Source: Candidatus Kaiserbacteria bacterium
GTDB taxonomy: Bacteria > Patescibacteriota > Minisyncoccia > Phycocordibacterales > UBA2100
Assembly (NCBI GenBank): GCA_028286865.1
Contig: JAQBQU010000008.1
Coordinates: forward strand, 1 to 48,775
Length of the DNA: 48,775 nucleotides
Direction: 5' to 3'
Part shown: positions 37,901 to 46,330 of the stretch, piece by piece
Numbering within the stretch: the first letter of the stretch is position 1
Layout: each line of letters begins with the position of its first letter
Notes under the pieces: generated by a model
Seen by the model: only the letters and a program-made list of their open reading frames with translations
Database searches by the model: none
Told to the model about the DNA's origin: nothing
Made by a program: the position numbers and the translations under genes

Positions 37901-38931
37901 ACTGCTCTGCAGAGGGCTGACAAGCGATCCGTTAACAGTGCGAGACTGTGTGAATCCTGAATATATGCACGGGATTTCGCACTTATGTGCAGATATTCCG
38001 GTGCTGACAGATCAAGCGCTGCACATAGGCCCGCCACAACTGATACCGCATCCCCTGTTATAGAGAATTGCTTGGAAATATGGTCCGCCACGGCTTTATT
38101 TGCCGCTATCACCGTGCAGCCGGCTGCCATCGCTTCGCCGATCGTCTTGTCGAAACTGCCCGACGGGGTGAGATTCACGTAGATCGCATGGGACGAATAC
38201 AGTGCCGGTGTTTCGGCATGTGGAACTCCGGGATGCATCGTCAGTACGCCATCAAGTGCCAGGACCCCTGCTTTGTTGCGGATATCGTGCGCATATTTTT
38301 CATTCCCCGGCGTCGGGTCTCCGACGATGTCGGCGCGGAAAGGAATTCCATCAGCATGTAACTTTTCGAGCGCCTCGATGAATACTTCGCATTTCTTTAC
38401 GGGATCCAGTCGACCAAAAAAGAGGATCGATCGGGTGTCCGGCGCTTGAACCGGCGGTTTAAAGAGTTCTGTATCGATGCCGATAGGCATTTGTACCGCA
38501 TTTCTATAGGTGGCCACATAGGCTTCAGGAGAGGTGTGGCAGACCGTATTTGAAAGCAACGCAGCGACACGTGTGAAGAGCGAACCTTTTTTGTGATTGC
38601 GCCACAATACAACTCGTTTACCCCAGAGCCACCATAATTTTCCCCCGAGCAGCACATACTCCTGATTCATATGGACGAAGACTCCATCGTACTCATGGCG
38701 CATGCTCCAGATCAACCTATAAAAGTTGAGAATATATTTAACACGCGATACGCCCGACTCTTTGCCGAGCGAATAGACCGACACATTCGCCGGTAGCGTA
38801 TGCCTCCCCTCCTTGAGACAAATTACACGCACTGATTCACACTGTTTTGCGAGCTGTACCACCCATTGATGAAAAAAACCAAGGACCGGGTCGTCCAGAT
38901 CGACCGCTTGCGTAAGGATCAGGAGGCGCAT
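37897..38931 (-). CDS. GT4 glycosyltransferase
   Basis: 344 residues. N-terminal RLLILTQAVDLDDPVLGFFH, an atypical acceptor loop, with VRVICLKEGRHTLPANVSVY after it. Donor half: SILFFGRLDPVKKCEVFIEA, YVNLTPSGSFDKTIGEAMAA, matching the EX7E region with the first Glu replaced by Asp/Ser. It overlaps the upstream dehydrogenase by 13 bases and the following GT4 gene by 4. Similar in form to GT4 enzymes that act late in surface-glycan chains; specificity unknown. Confidence 0.85.
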   Translation of the reverse strand: MRLLILTQAVDLDDPVLGFFHQWVVQLAKQCESVRVICLKEGRHTLPANVSVYSLGKESGVSRVKYILNFYRLIWSMRHEYDGVFVHMNQEYVLLGGKLWWLWGKRVVLWRNHKKGSLFTRVAALLSNTVCHTSPEAYVATYRNAVQMPIGIDTELFKPPVQAPDTRSILFFGRLDPVKKCEVFIEALEKLHADGIPFRADIVGDPTPGNEKYAHDIRNKAGVLALDGVLTMHPGVPHAETPALYSSHAIYVNLTPSGSFDKTIGEAMAAGCTVIAANKAVADHISKQFSITGDAVSVVAGLCAALDLSAPEYLHISAKSRAYIQDSHSLALLTDRLSALCRAV

Positions 38932-39860
38932 AGAGCTCCGGGATCTTCGCCGTAGACACCCTTGAGGAGATCCAGATCCTTGTTGCTCTTGGTCAAAAGG
39001 TCGATATTCTTACATTCCATTGAGTGAAGGAGGTTCGCTCCGAGCGTATCGTCGGGGAATGTCTCCTGATAGAGGCGCGAGAATGCCGCGAAGTCCTTGA
39101 TGAAGCAGTGGCCTCCCGCACCGCGCCCGCTCTTGTGGATGGGTTCGAGATGCAGCTCGTTGAATTTAAGTGCGCGCACGTCGCCGCCCTTTTCCCCGCT
39201 TGCATGTACCGGATTCAGGTGCGTCGAACCGATACGAGGATCGGCCGCCATCGCGGTCTTGATGACATCCCACGAACAACCGTCATTGGCGGTGAGGTCA
39301 TACAGCATGTTTATGAAAAGCACTTTGAAGTAGAACCAGTTATTGCCTCCGTATTTTATATATTCGGCTTCGCGTGCCGAACAAATGAGCTTATACGGAG
39401 CATCCGGAAGAATAGCGAGCACGGACTGCGCACGGGATCGGTATTCCGAATTATCGATCGGCATTCCGATTATATTTCTGGTGGGATGTGCCGCATCGTA
39501 TTCGGCAGTGGCCTCAGTGAGAAATTCCGGTGAATGCATCACGAAACGATCCGGATATTTCGCCTGTATCGCATCGGTCGTCCCCGGGAGAAGGGTTGAT
39601 TTGATGACAGCGGTCTTTCCCGAACCCACGAGCGAAACCGCGCTCTCTACGATGTTTGCATTAAAACCCTCGGGCGTTGAAGGAGTGGGTACCGCGATAA
39701 AAACGATATCGCAATCCTTTATTTTGTCCTTATTCTGTATGTAGGGTTCTTCGAGCGCGTAGCGGACGGTCGAGTACCCACGCGCCTCGAAATCGGTCGC
39801 GTAATTCTTGCCGATCCAACCCTGGCCGATAAACCCGATGAGTGGCTTAGTCTCTGACAT
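38919..39860 (-). CDS. UDP-glucose/GDP-mannose dehydrogenase family, lacking C-terminal domain
   Basis: 313 residues, against about 430 in the family. The NAD loop is IGFIGQGWIGKNYATDF; VFIAVPTPSTPEGFN, MHSPEFLTEATAEYD, EAEYIKYGGNNWFYFKVLFI (Lys and Asn of the active site) and GRGAGGHCFIKDF (catalytic Cys) are all kept. The C-terminal UDP-binding domain (UDPG_MGDP_dh_C) is missing. With the catalytic residues intact it may be active on an unusual substrate or need a partner. An upstream in-frame ATG is ruled out: TGT-TACAAT lies 7 bases before this ATG and the earlier reading would run into the upstream gene. Confidence 0.82.
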   Translation of the reverse strand: MSETKPLIGFIGQGWIGKNYATDFEARGYSTVRYALEEPYIQNKDKIKDCDIVFIAVPTPSTPEGFNANIVESAVSLVGSGKTAVIKSTLLPGTTDAIQAKYPDRFVMHSPEFLTEATAEYDAAHPTRNIIGMPIDNSEYRSRAQSVLAILPDAPYKLICSAREAEYIKYGGNNWFYFKVLFINMLYDLTANDGCSWDVIKTAMAADPRIGSTHLNPVHASGEKGGDVRALKFNELHLEPIHKSGRGAGGHCFIKDFAAFSRLYQETFPDDTLGANLLHSMECKNIDLLTKSNKDLDLLKGVYGEDPGALCAS

Positions 39861-39867
39861 AGCCGCG

Positions 39868-39876
39868 ATTGTAACA
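39868..39876 (-). promoter_or_regulatory. Extended -10 box of the UDP-sugar dehydrogenase-like gene
   Basis: TGT followed by TACAAT, 7 bases before ATG 39860, located in the 17-base gap after the preceding gene. Confidence 0.55.
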
Positions 39877-39877
39877 G

Positions 39878-40948
39878 CTATCGGGTGACCGCGCACGCCA
39901 TGATATCGGCGCAATATGCCGCCACATAGTCATTAAAGTCCTTGTACGGATACATGATGAGTTTTCCTTCTGTCGGGCCGTTTTTAAACCAGTTGTTCAG
40001 CGTGAAGTCGAGTTCATCACGATGCCCCACGATAGCTCCTGCTTCGCGTGCCACACCGACGTCGGTCGAGATGACCGGGATCCCGCGCGCGAGCGGTTCA
40101 ACAATTACGAGGCCATAGCCTTCGTAGCGCGAGGTGACCATGACCACATCCGCGAGCGGATAATACAGAGATGCTTCCTGCTGTCCTTCGAAGAAAATGC
40201 GATCCCGCGCGGCACAGGTGCGTGCGAGCTTCTCAAGATATTCACGCTGACTCCCGTCGCCGACTATCACGAGACACGAATTCTCCGGCGAAGCCGCCGC
40301 GAATACTTTGATCGCAAGCTCAACGTCTTTCTCCGGCTCAAGTCGCGCGACCACGAGCACGACTTTTTCAAAGGGCTCAAATCGCGTCACCAGTTTCGGA
40401 TCCGGAGTTTCGGCAGCTTTGAACTCCGCAAAGATCGGTAAAACGGTGATCTCCGGAAGTCCTGTGTAGGTCCGGACAAGAGAAGCTTTGATGCGCTCTG
40501 ATACAACGCGGATGCGGCTCGCGCGGCGAAGTATGAATCCTGCGAGAAAAACCCGAATTCTATTGGTGATCGAGTGTTGAGCGTATTCCGGCGAGAGGAA
40601 GTCGGTATGTATTTGTACATGCAGCGGCACTTTCCACATACGCGCGATCCACCATGCTACGAGACCGGTTTCAAAAGGATCCTGCACAGAAATTACCTCT
40701 GTTCTCGGCAATCTACGCGCAATTCGTATTGCATCGAGACCGAAGAAAAGCTTTGACCTAGAATTTGTCGGTAACGTTCGCAAACATCGGTCCTCACGCA
40801 TGAAGAATCCGTCAGACCTCAGAGAGAACCCGATGATCTCAAGGGTGCCGAGCTCCACTGCATACGCCTTTTGGCGCAGGTATGCGGCACTACCGGGCAC
40901 GAGTATTCCCCGCTTTGATCTGTCTGCTCCTATCTGAAGCACTTTCAT
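39878..40948 (-). CDS. GT4 glycosyltransferase
   Basis: 356 residues. VLQIGADRSKRGILVPGSAA leads; RTEVISVQDPFETGLVAWWI and HVQIHTDFLSPEYAQHS cover the acceptor side. Donor site: KVVLVVARLEPEKDVELAIK, VIVGDGSQREYLEKLA and SRYEGYGLVIVEPLARGIPV, a perfect EX7E. It resembles capsule and lipopolysaccharide chain GTs. It overlaps the next upstream GT4 gene by 4 bases and is the last of the coupled block before the dehydrogenase at 39860. Confidence 0.9.
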   Translation of the reverse strand: MKVLQIGADRSKRGILVPGSAAYLRQKAYAVELGTLEIIGFSLRSDGFFMREDRCLRTLPTNSRSKLFFGLDAIRIARRLPRTEVISVQDPFETGLVAWWIARMWKVPLHVQIHTDFLSPEYAQHSITNRIRVFLAGFILRRASRIRVVSERIKASLVRTYTGLPEITVLPIFAEFKAAETPDPKLVTRFEPFEKVVLVVARLEPEKDVELAIKVFAAASPENSCLVIVGDGSQREYLEKLARTCAARDRIFFEGQQEASLYYPLADVVMVTSRYEGYGLVIVEPLARGIPVISTDVGVAREAGAIVGHRDELDFTLNNWFKNGPTEGKLIMYPYKDFNDYVAAYCADIMACAVTR

Positions 40949-42072
40949 ACATTCGTTACTTTCTTGAATAATGCGATGTGCTCACGCAGCACATCGTCCC
41001 AGCTCCAAGCAAAAGCCACTGATGAAAACTCATTGACGAATTGAGCATATTTCGCCTCGTCCGCCAGCACCTGAAGTTTTGCCGCAATATCGCTTACCGA
41101 TCCCGGGTCGATCGTCTCAGGCAGCTGATCTCGAATGCTCAAATAATTTTCTTTGGTCACCAGTGCGGGAAGTCCGAGGGCCATCGATTCGTAGACCTGG
41201 TTCGGAGAGATATCTGTCCAGCTTGGCAGAATAAATGCGCGCGCATTCTTTACGCGCTCAAGCACCGCTTTTTGCGGAAGAGCCGCTTCAATGCGCACCC
41301 GAGACCCGAGACCCATTTCTGTGACCAGATCTTCAATATGCTTTTTCTGCGGTCCGTTCCCGATGAGCGCCAATGTGAAGCCCGGGATATGTGCTTGTCC
41401 GAACGCCCGAACAAGCGTAATCACGTTCTTCATTACAATGAATCGCCCCCAGAAAACGAACTCTTTCGTCGGTACCCCGCGCACGATGCCCATGGCAGCC
41501 GTTTCCGGTATTGGATTATTGATCGTCGAAACGTTCGCAAGAGCATAGTGTTTCTTGTAGATATCGCGCTGCATCTCGCTGTTAAAGACGACGTGCGCAG
41601 CTCCGCGCAGGACCCATCGGATAATACGGAATAAGATCGGATAGTGCCTATAAAATCCGGCGTAATAAAATTCTCCCAAGGCAATGGGGGTCTTTCCGCT
41701 CTCGAGATATTTTTGCTCCCACAGATAATCGCCGCCGACGCGGACGACATACGGCTTTCCTGCAAGGCGTGCCGCGATCGAAGCAGGAAGGCCTGCCGCG
41801 AACCAGTCGAGCATGTATACCAGTTCGCTTGAGCGGATGAATGAGCGCGCCATCAAGAAAAATCGCAGGCGGTTGAGTAACTTATTACCGCGCGCTACGC
41901 GCACGAGCTTGAACGAATATGCAGTGTCTGATGGGTACGTGGATTTTTTTGAATAGGTGACGACAACGACCTCGTGCCCCGCTTCGGTCAGCTTTTGTGC
42001 GAGCTGCGGCGCATAGGTCGCCGGCCCTCCGCTTTCGGGCTCAAATATTCCCGAGACGATGCAGATCTTCAT
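40945..42072 (-). CDS. GT4 glycosyltransferase
   Basis: 375 residues from ATG 42072, chosen because MKICIVSGIFEPESGGPATY is the family start and the ATG overlaps the upstream stop (ATGA); a longer frame would add 16 residues inside the upstream gene. Donor site: EFVFWGRFIVMKNVITLVRA, LIGNGPQKKHIEDLV and PSWTDISPNQVYESMALGLP, with the first Glu of EX7E replaced (SPNQVYE). PYVVRVGGDYLWEQKYLESG is typical of a GT4 subgroup in CPR and candidate phyla. Specificity unknown. Confidence 0.88.
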   Translation of the reverse strand: MKICIVSGIFEPESGGPATYAPQLAQKLTEAGHEVVVVTYSKKSTYPSDTAYSFKLVRVARGNKLLNRLRFFLMARSFIRSSELVYMLDWFAAGLPASIAARLAGKPYVVRVGGDYLWEQKYLESGKTPIALGEFYYAGFYRHYPILFRIIRWVLRGAAHVVFNSEMQRDIYKKHYALANVSTINNPIPETAAMGIVRGVPTKEFVFWGRFIVMKNVITLVRAFGQAHIPGFTLALIGNGPQKKHIEDLVTEMGLGSRVRIEAALPQKAVLERVKNARAFILPSWTDISPNQVYESMALGLPALVTKENYLSIRDQLPETIDPGSVSDIAAKLQVLADEAKYAQFVNEFSSVAFAWSWDDVLREHIALFKKVTNV

Positions 42073-43280
42073 ACCAGAGCACTGAAGAGCGTTCGCACAT
42101 CGCGCGCGATGATGTTCCAATCGTATTTCTCTGCGGCCAGCTGCTTCGCGTTGGTTATGATGTTGGCTGTGAGGACCGGATCATTCATATAGCGCTTGAC
42201 CGCCTCCGCGATGCTCTTGGGATCGCGTACGGCGCAAAAGAGCCCGGTCGGCTCTTTATCGGGATTATGATCGGGATCAAAAAGGAAGTCCGGAATGCCG
42301 CCGACGGGAGTCGCGACAACGGGGATCCCGGCCGCAAATGCCTCGACGAAAACATTGCCGAACCCTTCGATGATCGAAGGCCGTACGAAGATGTCCGAGA
42401 TCTTGTAATAGAGCGGAAGCTGCGCATGATCAATGTGGCCCGCGAAGATCACCCGATCAGTCACCCCGATCTCATCCGCGATCGCTTCGAGCTGCTTTTG
42501 ATCGTCGCCGGTCCCGGCGATAAGCAGCTTCACGTGATATGGAAGATACGAGAGAGCGCGGATCGTGTCTTCTACGCCGCGCGAAAGCACGAGCCGCGAG
42601 GCAGTGAAAAGGAATACATCGCCAAGCTTTTTTTCATACTTTTCTTTAAGCTTCGCGAGCTCGACGAGCGGGACGAACTGCGAGAATTTCGCGACATCGA
42701 CGGCATTCGGTATCACATCGATCTCTTTCGTATATCCGATCGCGCGGACCTCGCGCTCGATAAAATGCGAAACACCCTTGATGCGATCGGCATTGAGATA
42801 GATCCGTTTGTAGAGCCACCATATCGGTAAGAGGATGCGGCGTCGCTTGGTCATTTCGGATAGTGCGCGCCCGTCCTGCAGCTCCAGAAAGTACGGTACA
42901 CGAGGGAACCAATATTTGAAAAAGAGCGCCGCAAATCCCGCCTGATTCGCCATCATTCCCCACGTCATGTCATACGGATGCGCCTTATGCAGTGCACGGG
43001 CTTTCCAGAACGCGCCGAACGGGAAGAGCAGTTTTGCGCGCCGGAGCACGAAGGGCATATTTCGATCAGATACTTTTGCGTCCGGTACCGTCGGGCCGAT
43101 GCGATGCACGGTGATGTTGCCTATGCGCTCCACTTCTGGCAACGCACTGTCAAACCGCAGCGTCACCATGTCGAACACGAATTCAGCCGGACTCAATCGA
43201 TCAGTGATCTCCTTGATCGCGACCTCGGCTCCCCCCACATAGGGGTGGTACGTCAGCGAAAATATCAGTATCCGCTTCAT
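42069..43280 (-). CDS. GT4 glycosyltransferase
   Basis: 403 residues, complete GT-B. RILIFSLTYHPYVGGAEVAI has the GGAE loop; the donor half has FLFTASRLVLSRGVEDTIRA, LIAGTGDDQKQLEAIADEIG and RPSIIEGFGNVFVEAFAAG, a perfect EX7E, then PVVATPVGGIPDFLFDPDHN. Its N-terminal half is visibly paralogous to the C-terminal half of the fusion protein encoded just upstream at 43277 (shared TYxPxxGxAE and KARxL segments). It overlaps its neighbours by 4 bases on both sides. Confidence 0.92.
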   Translation of the reverse strand: MKRILIFSLTYHPYVGGAEVAIKEITDRLSPAEFVFDMVTLRFDSALPEVERIGNITVHRIGPTVPDAKVSDRNMPFVLRRAKLLFPFGAFWKARALHKAHPYDMTWGMMANQAGFAALFFKYWFPRVPYFLELQDGRALSEMTKRRRILLPIWWLYKRIYLNADRIKGVSHFIEREVRAIGYTKEIDVIPNAVDVAKFSQFVPLVELAKLKEKYEKKLGDVFLFTASRLVLSRGVEDTIRALSYLPYHVKLLIAGTGDDQKQLEAIADEIGVTDRVIFAGHIDHAQLPLYYKISDIFVRPSIIEGFGNVFVEAFAAGIPVVATPVGGIPDFLFDPDHNPDKEPTGLFCAVRDPKSIAEAVKRYMNDPVLTANIITNAKQLAAEKYDWNIIARDVRTLFSALV

Positions 43281-44770
43281 AGTACGGGGCGCATCAGCTT
43301 CCCTTCCTGCTTCATGGTGAGTTCGTGATACTTGTTGCGCACACGGCTCAAAAGGTCGTCGCCGGTCCGGGTGTCGGTATCCGTATATACCTGGTCAGCT
43401 TTTTTCTCAGCGTAGGAAACGAGACGTTGCTGCATCGTTGAATATTTCTCACTGTCATGGCGCGCGATAATAAAGCTCGCGCGGGATCCCATGAGTTTGA
43501 GAATCACACCGGCCAGCGCACCATAGCTCGCCATGAGCGACCACATGAATCTGAATTTGAGCGTGCGGTCGAGCGTGCGCGCTTTGAACGCTCCGAGGAT
43601 CGGCAGCAGATATTTATCCAAGGGCGTTCCGAATCCCAAACGATAGATGGTCACGTTTTCGGTCTTCTCGATGCGCTTGAGTCCGCGACGAAACTTGGTC
43701 GTGACCACATGGAATTCCGTTTCCGGCATCTCGCGCGCAAGCATTGCGAGACGCTCCTCGGCGAGCCCCGCGTCGGGATAATACGTGGTCGCAAACACCA
43801 GTATCTTCGCTTCAGGTAGCCCCTCATCTTTGTACTGGGCAATCATGTCATCGAGCAATTGATTGAGCGTTTTGGAAGGCTTCCAATTGAGCTCATGTTT
43901 GGCAAGCGTAATGTCCGGTCGACGAAAGAGCGGCGCATCGTCTATTTTCTCAAAAACAACGTTTGATTTGGAACCCGTCTTCTCGATAATGCTTTTTGCC
44001 AAGTCGAGAATGGATATCTCTTGGTCGCTGCCGATATTGACGGGGCCAGCAAAACCGTCTTTTTTCATCAAAAGATCGAGGGCTTCGATCTGATCATCGA
44101 CATGAAGGAAGCAGCGCGTCTGCGACCCGGTGCCGTATAAAATAATATCGCGATTACTCAGTGCATTGTAAATAAACACAGAGGGTATTCGTCCGTCGGT
44201 CATTTGGGTGTGAGGTCCCGCCGTATTAAAAATACGCGCGATCTTGATCTTGGTGCCGTACATGCGCGCATGATCGACGAAAAGAGTCTCCGCCATTCGC
44301 TTCCCCTTCTCATAGCACGAACGCGCGGAGAGCGAATTGGCATTACTTGCATCGTCATCACTCTCCCGAAATGCGTGATCTCCCATCTCGCCGTAAATAT
44401 CCGCCGACGATGCCTGCAGGATCGTGGCATCGTTCTTTCGTGCAAGATCGAGCATATTGATGACACCGTCGACCAACGTACGGGTCGTGTGGATCGGGTC
44501 TACCTGCAGGCTGATTACGGATACGGGGCATGCAAGATTAAATATCCAATCTATTCTTTCTCCCGGATCAAGGGGCGCCACAATATCGTGTTTGATGAAT
44601 CGAAAATTCTTGTGATGGAGTATGGGATCAATGTTGCGGGTATCGCGCGTTTTCATAAGATTATCCACGACGATCACTCGATGACCTTCGCTGATGTAGC
44701 GCTTCGCCATTACCGAGCCTAGTGCTCCGGCTCCTCCCGTGATGAGGATGGTCTTGGTGTGAGTGCCCAT
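43277..44770 (-). CDS. Fusion: UXS-like nucleotide-sugar decarboxylase plus half a GT-B glycosyltransferase
   Basis: 497 residues. Residues about 6-320 are an extended SDR: TGGAGALGSVMAKRYI (NAD loop), QASSADIYGE and SARSCYEKGKRMAETLF (YxxxK in the form of UDP-glucuronate decarboxylases), then ARIFNTAGP. Residues about 325-480 match only the N-terminal acceptor domain of GT4 enzymes (KILVFATTYYPDAGLAEERL, MPETEFHVVTTKFRRGLKRI); the donor-binding domain is absent. The single frame has no stop between the parts. It may be a fusion left by decay of a duplicated GT or a real bifunctional/scaffold protein. TAGTCT, partly formed by the upstream gene's stop, lies 6 bases before the ATG. Confidence 0.85.
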   Translation of the reverse strand: MGTHTKTILITGGAGALGSVMAKRYISEGHRVIVVDNLMKTRDTRNIDPILHHKNFRFIKHDIVAPLDPGERIDWIFNLACPVSVISLQVDPIHTTRTLVDGVINMLDLARKNDATILQASSADIYGEMGDHAFRESDDDASNANSLSARSCYEKGKRMAETLFVDHARMYGTKIKIARIFNTAGPHTQMTDGRIPSVFIYNALSNRDIILYGTGSQTRCFLHVDDQIEALDLLMKKDGFAGPVNIGSDQEISILDLAKSIIEKTGSKSNVVFEKIDDAPLFRRPDITLAKHELNWKPSKTLNQLLDDMIAQYKDEGLPEAKILVFATTYYPDAGLAEERLAMLAREMPETEFHVVTTKFRRGLKRIEKTENVTIYRLGFGTPLDKYLLPILGAFKARTLDRTLKFRFMWSLMASYGALAGVILKLMGSRASFIIARHDSEKYSTMQQRLVSYAEKKADQVYTDTDTRTGDDLLSRVRNKYHELTMKQEGKLMRPVL

Positions 44771-44776
44771 TTCAGA

Positions 44777-44782
44777 AGACTA
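44777..44782 (-). promoter_or_regulatory. -10 box of the SDR-GT fusion gene
   Basis: TAGTCT, 6 bases before the ATG at 44770. Its TAG is the stop codon of the upstream gene, so chance is possible. Confidence 0.3.
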
Positions 44783-46252
44783 CTCTGCTTCCGGGCTTTC
44801 TTCAACAATGTCCCACTCGCTCGCTTTCATTCGGCGCGTCATCATGGCTGCCGCGCCGAGTATCCCGACGAGACCAACGACACCGACATACCAATACCAA
44901 TGCCCGCTCGTGGATCCTGCTGCAGCTGCCAATTGCGACGACGGAGCCTGCTCGCTCGAGGTGGTCGCGCTATCTGTTTCGGCCTTTTGCTCGCTTACCG
45001 CTGTTTCTGCCGAAGCAGTATCTTGCACTTGCTCCTCGGCAGCGGAAGTCGTGGCGATCGCTGTCGCGGGCATGGCTGCCGTTGCTATCGGGGCTTGTGC
45101 GGTCGCAACGGGTTCGGCGGGGGTACTTTCATTTGCCTTGAGCGCAAGGACGCCGTTGGGATAATCGAGTTCGGTGTCGGGACCGGAGTAAAATCCGAGC
45201 GTTGGTTGCGCAATACGAAGTGTTGCGCCTTTGAGCAGGATCGAGTGTTCGGGCAGAATAAAATTCCGGGCGAACGATCGCACGACCCATCGCGATAGAT
45301 CGAGATTGTGTCCGGCGCTGTTGCCGATCGAGATACTGCCGTCGGCATTGGTCGTGTAGGTGAGCTTTGCCGGCTCGGCATCCACGGTCAGTACATCCTC
45401 CACCGCCGTCTTATTCTGTGCGATCGAAAGCACGACCGCATACCGCCCCGGATAATCGTAGTGATGCATCACGGTCGCCCCCTCGGCGGTCGAGCCGTCG
45501 CCGAAATTCCACATGAATCGCACGCGATCAAGATCCTGGTCATTGCGATCATATGCACGGCCGTCGAATTCGGCATCCGCTCCGACGATCACCGTCCGAT
45601 CACCTCCCGCATCGGCAAACACCGTCGGGACCGGCGGTGGCACATACGAAGAGACCGTTGTATTGGTAGTTGAAGTCTGGGTCGTAGTTGTAGAAGTACT
45701 CGTAGAACTATCGGCAACCACCGGCACCGCTGCTACGGTCGCATTGGCGGCATTCGGTGTCGGCAACGCCATGATCCATGTGCCCGCATTATTCTGTAGA
45801 CTATTGCCGTCACCGTTACCGCCCTGGTCCTTCGTATAGCTCACGGTCGAAACCACGGCGCCCGTGTCGTTAGTGAGCGAAATGGTGCCCGAGAGGTTCG
45901 AGAGGCTCAGCACAGTATCGATGACGGTGCCCGTCACTGCCGAATGTGACGCGAGAAAGTTGGTCGCGTTATCGACGAGAAGCGCATAGCCGCCGGGAGC
46001 GATCGTGATTGAGCCCGCACCCCCGTTTTTCGGCGGAACATTGAACGTATGTGCTGAGCCGTCATTGATCTTCCACTTGGTGAGATCGACGGCAGTACTG
46101 CCGGTATTCAAAAGCTCGACGTACTCCTGATCGGTGTCAGTACCGGGCGCATCGTAAAGAAATTCATTGATGATGACGTCCGCTGAAACCAAAGCAGGCG
46201 CGCAGAGCGTGAAGAGAACGACGAGAACGCTTGTTGTTTTTGGAGTGAGCAT
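44780..46252 (-). CDS. Secreted/anchored LTD-PKD protein
   Basis: 490 residues. Signal peptide LTPKTTSVLVVLF then APALVSA, cleavage likely after residue 24. A lamin-tail domain (LTD) follows: VIINEFLYDAPGTDTDQEYV, WKINDGSA, IAPGGYALLV. Next a Ser/Thr-rich linker, then a PKD-type domain (FMWNFGDGSTAEGATVMHHY). A second partial LTD-like segment follows (NSAGHNLDLSRWVVRSF). The C-terminus has an Ala/Glu/Ser-rich stretch and one TM (WYWYVGVVGLVGILGAAAMM) with basic residues after it. Probably a surface protein with its domains outside. The frame could start 7 codons earlier, but TATAAT lies one base before that ATG, so the later ATG is preferred. Confidence 0.85.
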   Translation of the reverse strand: MLTPKTTSVLVVLFTLCAPALVSADVIINEFLYDAPGTDTDQEYVELLNTGSTAVDLTKWKINDGSAHTFNVPPKNGGAGSITIAPGGYALLVDNATNFLASHSAVTGTVIDTVLSLSNLSGTISLTNDTGAVVSTVSYTKDQGGNGDGNSLQNNAGTWIMALPTPNAANATVAAVPVVADSSTSTSTTTTQTSTTNTTVSSYVPPPVPTVFADAGGDRTVIVGADAEFDGRAYDRNDQDLDRVRFMWNFGDGSTAEGATVMHHYDYPGRYAVVLSIAQNKTAVEDVLTVDAEPAKLTYTTNADGSISIGNSAGHNLDLSRWVVRSFARNFILPEHSILLKGATLRIAQPTLGFYSGPDTELDYPNGVLALKANESTPAEPVATAQAPIATAAMPATAIATTSAAEEQVQDTASAETAVSEQKAETDSATTSSEQAPSSQLAAAAGSTSGHWYWYVGVVGLVGILGAAAMMTRRMKASEWDIVEESPEAE

Positions 46253-46274
46253 GACCCCGCAAGCACACGCCATT

Positions 46275-46302
46275 ATTATAGTGACTTCTCTTATTTCATG
46301 AA
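46275..46302 (-). promoter_or_regulatory. Promoter of the LTD-PKD gene
   Basis: -10 TATAAT (46275-46280), 16-bp spacer, -35 TTCATG (46297-46302). Start near 46268, leaving a leader of about 16 nt before ATG 46252 and excluding the ATG at 46273. Confidence 0.6.
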
Positions 46303-46330
46303 GGGCGCCGCCGCGCGAATTGGGGATATC

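Noticed and set aside
43277..44770. Splitting the SDR-GT fusion into two genes
   Set aside because: The frame is continuous, and no start codon with SD or -10 box at the usual spacing was noticed at the junction.
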